Shown here one piece after another: positions 9,032 to 21,407 of a stretch of DNA of 64,000 nucleotides; position 1 is the stretch's first letter; every line of letters begins with the position of its first letter. Source of the stretch: Lojkania enalia (lineage: Eukaryota; Ascomycota; Dothideomycetes; Pleosporales). The stretch lies in NCBI GenBank assembly GCA_010094045.1, contig ML986616.1, positions 186,001 through 250,000 on the forward strand, written 5' to 3'. The notes under the pieces are model-generated. The model searched no databases, was not told the DNA's origin, and worked only from the letters and a program-made list of their open reading frames with translations. The position numbers were made by a program, and so were the translations under genes.

Positions 9032-11825
9032 GGCGACGGCGACTTGACGATAAACGTATTGAAATTCAAACGAGGGTGAGAGAGACTAGAATTTGGAAGA
9101 TGTATTTACTAGATGTAAATGAGAGTTATGAGGAGAAGGAGAAAATCTGCTCGCACTTTATATCCGTCTCCTTACATGACGATACCCGCTACCGGAGATC
9201 AGATAGGGACCCTAATTTCCGTTTGAGAGCCAACTTAAAAAGCCTCTCCAGGATACACATATGCCGGCAACCAGGTTCGGCATCATCTCTTCCTATTCGT
9301 CTATTTGAGGCTATCCAAAGATCATCAATAGAAGAACAACTCCGGAGTTGGCACGCATTGGAACATTTCGTAAGTAACTCAAAGTGGGTAGCAGCATGCC
9401 ACGCGTAAGTACACCTGTACAAGGTGTAACAGTGGACTTTAAAGTTAGAGTGCTATCGAAAAGTTCCACTCACTAGGAGCAGCCCCGACAGTGAGGCGGT
9501 GTGCATTAAAGAGTCTAGAAAAGGGGTCAGTGTCGCTAACTTGGTGTGATGGAAACGCGTAAGCGCAGACATTAACCTTAAGCCGATATTGATCTCCGCA
9601 TGGTGGGGAGTGGGAGCTAGGTAGCCACAAGTTCTTATCGATTGTAAATGAGTTTGGTGACAAAAAATATTGGGGGATAACTATCTAGATCGATCTACTT
9701 ACTCACAGCACATGAAAACTTACCGCCCGTCATTTATTTACCCGCGCTTCGTGTTACACCTTGCATTTGTGACCCTCAAAAGGAGTGGCTAAATTTGCCC
9801 CAGAAGATCTCTCCAATAACTTCTGTGTTCATGGGGTGCCGATGCGTGACCTTTTTTTCACCGCTGCTGAAAGGGTTGGATCAGCCGTTCACCACGTATT
9901 GATTGACTAGGTTGCCACTCAGAATATTTTTCCATCGGAATCCTACAGGTCTTAATATTCGATTGGATCTCACCGTTTTTTACAGAGTCTATCAACCAAT
10001 ACCTACTTATAGCCTAGTGCCGAGCCTACCAAAGGAGACTATTGACGCTCACTCCAATTAGGGGAGGATTGCCAGCATAGGGCGGCTTAGTTAGAGGTTG
10101 CCCTCGATCATGTGGATGCTCTAATTTTTGATCTAGACAACAAAGGCTTTGCGAGACTATAATCAAATATTCAATCCTCAGGGATTTCAAGGAAATTTAC
10201 TGCAGACGCGTATATTGTTTAATCGTAGCCACATCTTGTTATCAGCTTTTTCAAATGTCAAATATAGTATCTGATTTCGCTTTAAATCGAGAGTTTATCG
10301 CATCAGAAGTTTATCACGGAAGATTTGCGATGTCGTCAGCAGTAATAGCCAGGGGAAATATATGTATTTACGAGCTGATATTCAACCCTCACTTCTCTGA
10401 CAATAAAGTCAAAAAAGTTTCGTTAACACTAATTGGCTAATACGAAATCTCAAGGTTCCAGAACGACCTGGCTCGTTGCGTTGGTGATGAAACCCTAGAA
10501 AAGCAATCGGTCTTACATATAGCTTGAATGCCGAGATGTTAGGATATCACTACCCACAATGTAAGACTACTATTAGAGGATATATGGATCGCATACCAAT
10601 CTATAGCTAAGATATCTAGCACTAATATATAACTACTTAAAGACATTAATTCGATATATATCTCCAAAAATATTGCTATGAAGGGATGGAACGTTGAACA
10701 CTCCAGCTTCACTATCTAAGATAGTACATATCTAGCTCTAACGAGGTGACAGGATTCAATATCCAAGTAGTATATCTCATTTCTATCAATTAATACTCTT
10801 CATGTATGTAAAAGATAGATATTTAATCTTACGTTGTGAATCAATAGAAGTGAGAAGATTTTAATATGCAATCTCCCCTCCATTTAGTCTAATCGTGGTG
10901 TATAATCTGCACAAGAGAATTTACTTCCGCTTGATATGTCAAGCAGGCTCTAACGATTCGTCCGGTCTTTGAAGCTTTGAGACGGCTACAGCTTCCAGCA
11001 ATGTGGGACAAGAAGTCTTGTCATCTATCAGTCGCCCTCAAGAGGCCGCACAAGTTAGTCATCCCTAGATGCAATATTCACCGAGTAAAAACTATTTCAA
11101 ATATTAATTTGATGTCTTACATAATATTCATTTTGACCTCCGCTCGCTTTATTAAGCCAATTTTGTTTGTTCTAGGAACCCCTAGTATTCAGGGATTTAA
11201 TTTAAAATGACACATCTCTATTCGAAAACTGATGCCTCTAATAAAGAACAGAGAGATAGTGGCCCCTTCAGTAGTATTCCGATAGTTATAACTGAGGTTA
11301 TGAGAGGCTCTAAATTCTATCATTACAGGACCATGCACCTTCAATCGTACCTCGAGAGGACATGTTGGCATTTGCTAGGATTCAATACGCGATGCCAAAA
11401 CTACGGGAGCCTTCTCACGCCCCAGAGCTGAAATCTGACCACTAGCCATTGATTCAACTTACATGGCCCCTGGGAAGAAAGAATGCATCGGGCCTGCCTC
11501 TGCCACATCGTCGAGGGGCCGAAGCGCATTATCACCGATCGATTTCTTCCTCATTTATCCATAAATCGATTTAGAACACTGCTCAAAAGCCTGAACATAT
11601 CTTCTTCGAGGAGACAACATCGTAGAAAGTTTCCATAGCCTAAGGTCGTACATAAAATCTCGCAAGTTATCATTGGAGCACTGGCGCCGATAGTCTCTGA
11701 AAAATGAAGTCGTTCGAAGCGTTATGCGTTCTGACATCGTCCATAAGCCTGCAAAACCCTGTTCAATACCGCAAACGAGTGACCTGAACTGTCGAAGCCA
11801 ACATATAGGTAAAAGAGGTTATGGT
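9032..11825. other. Gene-poor AT-rich stretch
   Basis: 2794 bp holding the copy 2 promoter and then DNA that becomes increasingly AT-rich, especially 10500-10900, with many TATATCTA-type words and frequent stops in all frames. It looks like decayed, possibly RIP-affected repeat DNA, but no transposase or terminal repeat is recognisable. Small frames such as 10255-10440 lack family resemblance. Confidence 0.45.
9156..9163 (-). promoter_or_regulatory. TATA box of AA1-like copy 2
   Basis: TATAAAGT on the minus strand, about 125 bp upstream of the ATG at 9031, preceding a purine-rich leader. Confidence 0.5.
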
Positions 11826-13116
11826 TCAGACAGTATGCCCGGAATTTCTGAACAAGCTTTCAGTACTATCCTCTCTGCCATCTATCGTTCCGTCCTTATC
11901 CTTAACCTTGACGTCTATGTTTGTAACTACGCGAATCTTGTCATCACCCTCACCCCAGTCGTCCAGCCTTTGAACACCCCGTTGGCTTGATGACAAGGAG
12001 TTCAGGGGCATGCCAATACCCAACACAGAAGATCTCTTTCGCGCTTGTGCGTATTGATTATTCTTGCTTCCACGACTGCCCGCTGTGGTTGAAAGACCTG
12101 AAATCCACTTAGCTAGGAGAGGGCGCAGTGTTGGAAGGCAGGCACCAATTATCGCAACGTTCACTTCAACTATGGAGAACGTAGCAACAGGCGCGTTGTC
12201 GTAAGATTGATCTTTTGAGGTCGTAATGACCAAGAGCGAATGAAGGCGGACTATAGAAATAATACAGACACTGAATATGCTGTAAGCTCTGCAACTTGGA
12301 AGAAAGTAGCAAGTATACTTACACTACACCAAATGCGAAAACACCCATAAGCAGCCGTTTTTGCTTCTTTGGGAGATTCAAATTCTTGATTACGGGGATC
12401 GGTAGAATGACGATCATTAAATCAGTTACGATATTGATGGCAGCGTTGGCGAACCAAGATGCGAGCTCATTGATACAATATCCTGGCTGGCCAGTCCAAA
12501 ACCTGGGTATCGGGGTGCAGACGAAAATGCATGCAAGCACCGTTGCGATTGTATAGCCCACAATAATAGTGATGAATGACCAGCACCATATCTGGAATTT
12601 GCGGGTGGCAAAGACACGTTGATACTGCATCAAGATGGCGGTTTTGGTCAATCCAATTGAAGCGCAGTAAGTGCTGATGCTAATGTAGATATTCTTGATC
12701 ATTCAATCAGATAATCACGAGTAAGAAACCCAGAGAAGGCAACATACGAGCAATAGATTATGGACATCAGACTGGGAAAGATTTGCGCCATGCTCGCCGA
12801 GCCCAAATTTGATTTCTGAGCATCTGCAGTTAGCGCCTTGCTCGAGAGAACAATAGAACGTTTGTGAAGGCATACGCAGGCCAATAGTTATAACAGTAGC
12901 TGTTGCGCATAACTACATAGAATGTCAGTGTATTCATTCTGTGTATGATCTCTCTAAAACCAAACGTACCCAAGAAGCAACGATGACCCAATCTTCCCAG
13001 CCTGGGGCGCGAATAATGACAAGACGAGTCCAGAGACGTAAGGCAACGAAGAAGGTGCCAAGTGCCGCAAAGATGCTAATGATAATAGCTGTTTGTACCG
13101 CTCTTTGTCCTGCCAT
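11826..13116 (-). CDS. PTH11-like / rhodopsin-domain integral membrane protein
   Basis: Five exons: 13116-12970, 12912-12876, 12815-12748, 12693-12323 and 12270-11826, giving 355 aa. The N-terminus (AIIISIFAALGTFFVALRLW) is the first helix, followed by GWEDWVIVASW. The tiny second and third exons restore TIGLQIKFGLGEH and LSQSDVHNLLL. Exon 4 holds ISTYCASIGLTKTAILMQYQRVF, a helix, and CTPIPRFWTG; the CINE...NIVTDLMIVILPIP segment is typical of the fungal rhodopsin domain (PF20684 type). The last exon has the seventh helix and a polar cytosolic tail of about 100 residues. Such proteins are putative orphan receptors at the plasma membrane; the ligand is unknown. I chose the internal ATG at 13116 over an upstream in-frame one because it starts the first helix directly. 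Confidence 0.88.
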
Positions 13117-16100
13117 GGTAGAATGATGGACTTGTAACGTTCGTGAACACTGAGTATGGAGGAAGGGCCTCAAAGGGGCGTCGGCATCGCGTGCTGAGTG
13201 AGTCTGCCGTATGGAGTCGGGAGATATATACTAGCCGTATGGAGTTGTGCGACCCCAACTGCAGCCTTACGAATATCCAAGAAAATGCTGCAAATATCCT
13301 ACAAGAGAAAGGGGAGGGTGGCCCTAAGAGCACATTCCATGTTCCAGAAAATAGAGTTTGCGGGGAATCAGTACTTTGAATTCGATTTGCATGAGCCCAT
13401 AGGCTGCAGCTGCCGGGTTTCCTTGGTTTCATGATTCAAGGTAGGGGTTAACGATGAACTTAGGCAGGGGCAAATGTTCGGACGAGACGAGTGAGGCCCG
13501 GGCAGTTGCAGGAGGACTTGAATCCAGACTAACAAGAAGTGTCAGGATGCATGATGGTTGCTAGACCGACAGAATCATGCAGCGGGAATGCCATCAGAAC
13601 GTTACCGGAATGCTGGGTAGAGAACAGGATGGCTGCGTTGTGTGGCCTCGGCGTATGCTTCGATTGCGAAAGCAGAATGTTAGACGGCTGATCCATTATT
13701 GGGAATATTTGATCCATGTTCCCTACCATCAACAATTCGGACTGTTGACACCGCCAAAAACGTTGTACTGTCTATTCTCAACTATTGCGGCAACGAACGG
13801 ATCTTCCAGTTGGCAACTTCTTTCGAGCCCGTATCTGAATCCTCACAAATGTCTCCAACTCGAGCCGTGACACTTTGCGACGACCGCTTCTTCAATCCCG
13901 AAGCGCATTATTCTTGTACAATGTCTGATTCGTCCAGAGAATATTCGTCAACTAAATCTCTACGAATCTCTGCGAAGCGCGTAACGATCAACTCCCTCAC
14001 ACATAGCCAGCAAGGCCAATTTGCTGATTGGGTGTAGTTAAAGTTCCATGGACCTTATCACAAGTAGATCATCTCCAAGAGTGAGAAATGAGCCTATGGA
14101 TGCATAAAGTGGCGCCAAGGCCTTGCTTAGAGCGTGGATATCTCGGTTCAGTTACACGAGAACGTGCGTCTCACGTTTTCGGTCGTTGAGGATCTGCCAC
14201 TACCTTTTCCCATTTGGGTAAGCGGCCGATCCTTATGTGAAAGATCCCAGGATTCCACCCCGCATCCTGCAACTAACGGTCGTTCAAACTTCCTGCTATA
14301 GTTCCTTACACCATCCTGGAGAAGCCGGGGCGCGAGTCGTATGCGGCGTACGCTGCGTATGCGGCACAGCGAAGTCCATGCTCTCGTCCAGATTACATCA
14401 AAGACCAGAAGTTTGGGGGTCATTCCATCGCTTGATAGCGTATCTGCATCTCCTGTGAGTGACCAAACGCCACGCACGCCGTCATCCGTCACTGCACGTC
14501 TCCGTGCTGACTGATTACGAGTGTCCACGGGTGGCTTTCGGGTCGGATCGAACACGTATTTCCTGGGCTTTGCTTACATTTAGCAAGGGGTATCGCTGTA
14601 GGTAGTGAACCATTGAGCGATGCACTGAGGGATAAAAAAGCTAAACTATTAGAAAAGGAGCAATTGCAAAGGCACCAACGCCTCGGAAGTGATTAGGAAC
14701 ATAGAAAACCTGTGCCGCCATTGTCATCACACGGGGGCAGCTAGGCCACATTCTCAATGAATGCCGGCATCCGGTTGAAGGTATCGAGTCATGTTTCTAG
14801 AATGCCCCCTTGCGCATATACTAGACTCGGTACACCCGAACTAAACCTTACGGCTCCTGCGCGCGAAACTTTAATTCAGAGATACCGTGCCTCGCAGCCT
14901 TCAATATTCGGCTTGGAGAGGCGTCCATCATCTGGACCTTTTTGAACACTGTTTTTCTCTTTTTCGGATTCATAATAACGATATTATTATGAGATTCTGT
15001 AGGACTTGGAGGCGTGCGGGAGCACCTCCTAGTGGCTACACTACATTCTGCTGCCTATTTTGGTAGGTATTAAGCTGCAGGTAAGCTTAATAGAAAGCAT
15101 GACAATACGCCAGACTGTCATCTTTCCCCACGGCTGGAGGTAACCGCGGACGAACGACTGCGTCGATTCTGATTTCGCGAGTGACCTAGTGACCTTCTTG
15201 AAACGTCGGAAGCCAACGATAGACTTGGATTCCCAGTATTGTATCTGATCTAGCATTTCGCATTGCGGTTAGGCGTATGACTAGATGCATTCTCACATTG
15301 GCAGCTGACGGCGAAAAGCTGCGACAATTGGGTTTCGACCTCATCGTCATGAAATTGTGCCCTAGGCGCGGCGCCATTATCATTGGTTGCTGTAATAGAA
15401 GCCTATGCTGCAATGTGTTGGGAATCGCGCTTGCTGTAGGCGAGTGCTTGGATAGCCATAATGTTCACCCAGCCAGGTTCTCAGCCCAGCCATGCGCCGC
15501 TTTCGTCGCAATGTAGCGAGCTCGCGTCTAGGAGGATATAATTTTCCATGTGCGTGAGACTCGAAAATAGGACCACGGATATTGTGCAAGAGCTTATGAC
15601 TTATCATCTTGTGGCGCCTACGTATGAAGCTCAAATTGATCTTCGTCCAGCTGAGTATGTCCTCGAAAAACTTTGATAGAGATGCCCACTCGATCTCACA
15701 GGTTGAACTCAAGCCAATAAATCCTTCAATACTACTTCGTATTCGGGTTGGCCTTCCTGACGGATTGCTCTCCGCTTCTTTTCGTTGCGAGCTGGGAACC
15801 GTTTCATACCAAGGCCTATGAGAGCTGAAATAGCCGTGACCTCATTGCGTGCAGATGTGGCTAATGTGTCTTGCAGCTGAACAGAGCTTCCAGGTTGTTG
15901 CCCTCCGTCATATGTATGCCTCGCAGGAACATCCAACTTCAAGAAAGCATTCTTGTTAGTTATTCCTTCGCTTAGATTTGTCATCTTTCATCCTCTCGAT
16001 CTCTTGCAATTTTTATGGTCCGGTTTTTCATTTCCCAATGATTGCTCTGCAGAAGTTCGGGTTTTCACTTATCTATATCTCACCCTTGTCCACAAGCATC

Positions 16101-18927
16101 CCACGTATATCTATATCTCTTTGTTTGTTAGTCGACTTGCCGGACCAATGGGACCCAGTCTCCACAATCGCTATGCTCATTTGCCTTGTAAACACTCTAA
16201 GTAGATCTCGTCCATTCTTGCGCCATAATGTGTTCCGGCAAGCTCGGGATTCAAAATCCCTGTTAGAAGGGGCTAATTTATCGGTGGATTCTGCTTCAGG
16301 AGACCTTCCATGGTCAGCCTGCTTCGATTGCCCCTCCTTTTGCAGCGTCAAAAATCCTATTCAACAAATTCCTTCAGTCCCATAATTGGCGCGGATCGTC
16401 CCGTTCCCGAAGCCGCTGTACTCGCTGTACCGACTGTACCTTACTCTGATGCAGCCATCTCTTCTTCAGATACAGCGCCTGCGCCGGTCGTATTCATAAT
16501 TCCGTAGCTATGGCGCTCACCGATCATAGACATCTCGGTTGCGGATATTCGTGTGGCCGGGATCAAGCCCGCCACGCAGCCTTTCCGATTTTTACTAGGC
16601 GTAGTCCGAGAAAATCCGCCCAATTAGCCCTGTCAGACCAATTCTTGTGCATCTCTTTTGAACAGCAAATGGTGGCGTGAACCTTACAGCTCCTTCAGGT
16701 ATACCCCACCAACCCGATCTCCTCAACCATTTTTATCCTCTTTTCGCCCTGTTGCTATTCTTGCTGTGCTCCAATCTTACTACAAGGTTGACTCCTCCTC
16801 GTATACCTTGTGTGGCTTCCTTCAACTTATTCGTCGTTCCCAAAACATCATTTCTCAGCCGTCTTGGTCCATATAAGAAGGTATCGTGTCACCTTCCAAA
16901 AGTCCGCATTGCGCTCTCGTAAGCACAGGAGCGAAACCTCAGATACGGGGCATGGTTTCCATTTTCTGGTCCCGCAATCAATCTCCAACACTTCCCCGCT
17001 CTTACTCCCCCTCTGCCTATCCGATCACGCCAGCCTCCTCCTGCACTAGCTCAAACTCGCTGCGATCTTTTGAACCAGGCTGCAATCGAGTCGCATCAAA
17101 TCTTCCGAAATGGAATCCGCTATGATACCTCGCGTAGTCTAATAGTTTCGAGGTATTGAACTCCGCGCCGGCATCTCTCTCGGCGCAAAGTGTGACAAAT
17201 CCTGACGTTGCTTTTGGGGGCAGGTGAGAAGCAAGAATTTACTACGTTGGTATCTGATCCCTAATTTTGCTTACACTCAGCTGTCTCTAGCAAATACAGA
17301 TGTGAATGAAGGACTTACCTATTGACGAATAGCAAAACCCTCGCCGCCGCGCCGTTCAGGACGCCCAATTCTACACCCACTGGCATGTCCAAATCCTCAA
17401 CAAAATCTAGCTCGCAATTCGTCGTACAACACCTGATACTGGCCCCTTTCTTCATCAAATATTAGTGACGAATCCAGGGGCCAAGGGCACACCAGCCTTC
17501 GGCAACATAGATTACATTCGTTCGCCTGTGTTTCCCTGGATCTCTCTTTTATCGAATGCAATCATTGTCCGCTTTAGAGGATATCATCGTAGCACCTAGG
17601 ACCCGCGAGGATTTCCTTGCACCAACAAGCCTTATACTTGTCGCGTCGGGGCTCTTTTTGATTCCACTGCAGCGGTAATCAAATTTCCTCCCCTTTTCCA
17701 ACGTCATGCTTCTAAATTGCAAAAATTACGGTCTTAGGAGTCGGTTACGCATTTCCGGCATACCCTATAACCAATTTTTTTTTTTTTTTTGCCTCAGCTT
17801 CCAGCAAGCAACGAGACAGCCTTCTGGAACCGCCATATTCGTAGTTGCGGCAGTCGCTTCAGAAAAGTGTCCCCAACATGTCTTTGCACGGATGTCGAAG
17901 CCGTGGTTGTCTGGGCCTGCGGTCATCATTTTGTTTGAGATGAAGCACTTGCTGTTGTCGTAGGACTCGGTATCTAGGGAGCGAGTCTGCGGTTTTCAAG
18001 CCCGTTAAGGTTGGGAGCTAGACCTTGTCTTGGCGCTAGGTACCTGTGTTACTACGGTGCGGTGGGGTGTTTGTTCCATCAACGTTCGGCCTTGTTCTAG
18101 GCGTTCTAGTGGACTGGGGGTGTACCTTCTTGAGATGAAATACGACTGTTGGGCGATTCATCACTGTATGCGCATCGGAGGCATACGGGGTGCAGGCTTC
18201 GTTATCATTAATCTGACCCAGGCCGTGGATATCGACCGCCCCGCCTATGTTCTGGTAGATTGTTGGCTAATTCTTTGATCGAATCCCCTCTTGGTCGTGA
18301 GTTAGAGGAACGACAATTCCGGGAAAGCTGAAAAAGGGTTACTGGCTCACAATATAGCTGGTGACTGTGCCACGCCTGAAGTCCACTCCAAGAGCGGACA
18401 ACTGGTATGCCGAGCCATAATTGCTACTGAGAACAAGGCGACAATTTCTCTAGATCATCATATGGACGGTTCTATCTGATATACGTACTCGATAGGCCAA
18501 ACCCAACTGCCGATCGTAAATAGGCCCGGAAGAATGCAATCTGACCATGCAAGGTACCCGGCTTATAGGATGAATGGTGTCTGCGGGGTACGCTTGTCTG
18601 TCATATAACCCGAACCCCGAACCCTTAGACGTCTAGGTATTGCCATCAAAGTATCGTGACACCGCGTTGCCATCGCGAATGGAAACTGATGCTCCAGCAA
18701 TGCACGATTTTTTTGAAGCGGGTGATCCCGTCTTGCGCGGCCATTTCCAAGGAAAAAGCATCACGAACCAGAAGGGCCGATGCCATTGCCCAGCCCTAGC
18801 CCCAGCCCCAGCCCCCGCATCTGCATTTTCCCCCCGACTTCGCTTCGTCACCATTGCTCCCCAACCCAACATACCATTGGACCCCTGACACTGTCTTCCC
18901 CCTGGTAGATCAATTAAGAGGGCTACA
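13117..18927. other. 5.8 kb gene-poor gap
   Basis: Lies between two divergent genes (rhodopsin-like and Ca2+ exchanger). Frames of 60-135 aa occur on both strands, but none shows a family motif, a signal peptide or convincing exon joins. 15041-15712 (minus) and 13699-14037 (plus) look the most protein-like and may be relics. A T run of 15-18 bases lies near 17776-17790. The last 150 bp is the promoter of the exchanger. Confidence 0.45.
18788..18817 (-). promoter_or_regulatory. Period-6 array of calcineurin-response-like (Crz1/CrzA) sites
   Basis: The plus strand reads a run of CCCAGC/CCCTAGC words. On the minus strand it contains GGGGCTGGG twice, overlapping (18801-18809 and 18807-18815), with near matches at 18789-18797 and 18795-18803. 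This fits the CrzA-type element G[T/G]GGC[T/A]G[T/G]G as I recall it from Aspergillus work. It sits about 110-140 bp upstream of the ATG of a vacuolar Ca2+/H+ exchanger, a classical calcineurin/Crz1 target. Binding is an inference. Confidence 0.45.
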
Positions 18928-20420
18928 ATGAGCCATAACCATACCTCCGAACGGCAGCCGCTGCTTCATAGCATCATTCCCACCGACATCCATCCCGATG
19001 GCGAGAGCGGCCGCAGCGGCTTTCAGCTAGGACACTTTCTGAACGTCGCCTGGCGTAGCGGAAGCAATGCCGCGAAATATGTCAACCTCCTCTGGCCATT
19101 CGTTCCCGTCGCGATTATTCTGCACTATGCCACTCCAGGGCTCCCGCTCGTCGTCTTTGCCTTCTCGTACATTGCCATGGTACCGGTAGCCAACCTGCTC
19201 GGCTTCGCTGGACAGGAATTCGCCCGCAAGATGCCAAAGGTGTCTGGAATCCTCATCGAAACGGCTTTTGGATCTATTGTCGAGATCATTCTTTTCATCA
19301 TCTTGATTGCAAAACACAGGTCCGCTCAAGGAAGTTCCGAACACGGCAACCTGATCCCTGTCATCCAAGCCGCTATTCTTGGATCCATTCTCACAAATCT
19401 CCTGCTCTGTCTCGGCGGTTGCTTCTTCGTTGGTGGTCTTAGGCAGCAGGTACAGAAATTTCATGCAAGCATCAGCGAGGTGGGCACCGGTCTGCTTAGT
19501 GTTGCGGGTTTTGGCTTGCTTATTCCGAGCGCGTACTTTTCCGCATTGAAGGGCTCTGCTGTGCCGATTCCAATTGGCCATCATACATTCACAGAAAAGA
19601 TACTGCAGCACAACACTCTCAAGATTAGCCAAGTCACTTCGATTTTGCTTATCATTGCGTTTGTCTTGTAAGTTACGGACCTGCTCCATCAGACCACGCT
19701 AACTTCGTCTAGCTTCATCTGGTACAATGCACGTAGTCAGCACTCAATCTTTGACGAGGTCCTTGAAGCCGATGAACACCGCGATCTTGACCGCCGTGAG
19801 GATCTCGCCAAGCCTAAGTTCACCTTCACGGAATGTATTATCGCGCTTGTCATCGCACTGGCACTAGTCACACTCCTTGCTGTCTTCCTTGTGGAACGCA
19901 TCGAGGATGTGGTCGAGTCAGGTGTCCCGGACCAGTTCCTGGGTCTTATCCTCCTCCCACTAGTAGAGAAGGCTGCGGAGCATCTAACAGCTGTAGATGA
20001 GGCGTGGGATGGCCAGATGGTGAGCACTACCGTCCTCCGAGAAAGCTATACTCAACTAATAATCTTGATAGAACTTTGCGCTATTCCACTGCATTGGGCC
20101 CTCAATTCAAACTGCTCTCTTCAATGCTCCCCTAGTCGTCATCATCGGCTGGATCTTGGGAAAGGATATGGATCTCAATTTCGAGATATTCATGATTGTG
20201 CTTCTGGTCCTCTCGATCTTTGTTGTTGGCCAGTTCCTACGTGATGGCGAATCCAATTATCTTGAGGGTGCACTCTTGGTGGTATGTTCTCGTTGGCAAA
20301 ATATCCTAAGTACATTACTGATTAGCTGTATAGATCATCTACGTCATCATTGCTGTCGCCTCCTGGTACTACCCGAACCCTGACGTCGCTACTTCTAACG
20401 GTATCGAAGGTGCTATGTAG
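18928..20420 (+). CDS. Vacuolar Ca2+/H+ exchanger (CAX family, Vcx1-like)
   Basis: Four exons: 18928-19667, 19713-20019, 20072-20281 and 20334-20420, giving 447 aa. A short polar N-terminus with a dileucine-like RQPLLHSI is followed by about 11 membrane helices. The first CAX repeat is ETAFGSIVEIILFIILI with VIQAAILGSILTNLLL. An acidic loop (FDEVLEADEHRDLDRRED) separates the halves. The second repeat, PLVEKAAEHLTAVDEAW then GPSIQTALFNAPL, is split by intron 2. Known role: H+-driven Ca2+ uptake into the vacuole, downstream of calcineurin signalling. Length is typical. The repeat residues differ slightly from the most common CAX words (FGSIVE instead of GNAVE), which suggests a divergent subfamily. 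Confidence 0.93.
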
Positions 20421-21407
20421 ACCCAAGATACCCTAAGGGAAACTGTGATGGCACTGGCAATCGCATGAGTCCTACTTGGCACCTATCACTCTTGCGGGCT
20501 GAGCTTAAACGAGATATTCAGAATCCGGGTACGCGCAGAAGAGAATGGAGCCGATGACTAGTAGGCACAGAGGAAATAATGTACTGTAATACGCGACTCT
20601 TGTGAAATATCCATGATAGATTAGAGCTAAAGACCCTCAGGTGTCAAAAATATATATATAATCAGCTACATTCTAGCCTACGCGAAGGCGAGATCTTTTC
20701 AGCTTCGGGTATAGTCCTCTCGTACAAAGTCGCACAAAGGGGAGGGGACGTGACTGTTCGATCGTACATTCAAATGGACAATATGTACAATTATGTACAA
20801 ACAGTGCTATACCAATCTCACTTGTTCTGTCATTGGGTCATATAGGGAAAGCTAGATTGTGTTCTGCCTCATACGTCAAAGAATTTGCGGGTTTGGCAAC
20901 ATATCTTGAACCACAACAAGGGCCCACCCAAATTCATTACCCCGCATCCACAAAGCTATAGGCGGGGAAGCTAATAGGCCCCAGAGATACTGAACCAACG
21001 AATGCTCCCCAGAGTATCCCGGGGCAAAACTGTATTTCTAAGCGTCGCTCGCATTCGCTGTTTCTTAAGACCGATTATCTAAATCACATCTATTGGACAT
21101 TTATTCTTTTGTACTTCGTTTGCAAGGCGCAAAGGGTAAGGTGCCAGGCGCCTAGCCATCTGCGGGCTCTTGTGCCACGTGACCTGAACAGCCAACAGAT
21201 TGCCAAGGTAGCGTCATACCCATATGTGTATATAAGCCCCCTACCTCCAAAATTTGCTCCTTGTTGGAATCAATCCGCTCTCGATCAGCTTCTTTCCATT
21301 CGGCTGGCTAACCTTGTACGTCAATTTTCCCGCTGCAGACTACCTCCAGAAACTCCATCCTCAAGCCACCATTTTCAGGAACGTCTCGTGCGATACAATC
21401 GATCAGT
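20421..21407. other. Intergenic region
   Basis: 987 bp between the exchanger and the oxidoreductase, both on the plus strand. It includes a short TATATATATA stretch (about 20651) in the 3' flank and the promoter of the next gene. No supported coding frame. Confidence 0.5.
21229..21236 (+). promoter_or_regulatory. TATA box of the MDR oxidoreductase gene
   Basis: TATATAAG 172 bp upstream of the ATG at 21408, followed by a C-rich leader. Confidence 0.5.

Noticed and set aside
15041..15712. Possible homeodomain-like or transcription-factor relic on the minus strand
   Set aside because: A segment LRTWLGEHYGYPS looked suggestive, but no WFxNxR motif follows in any frame.
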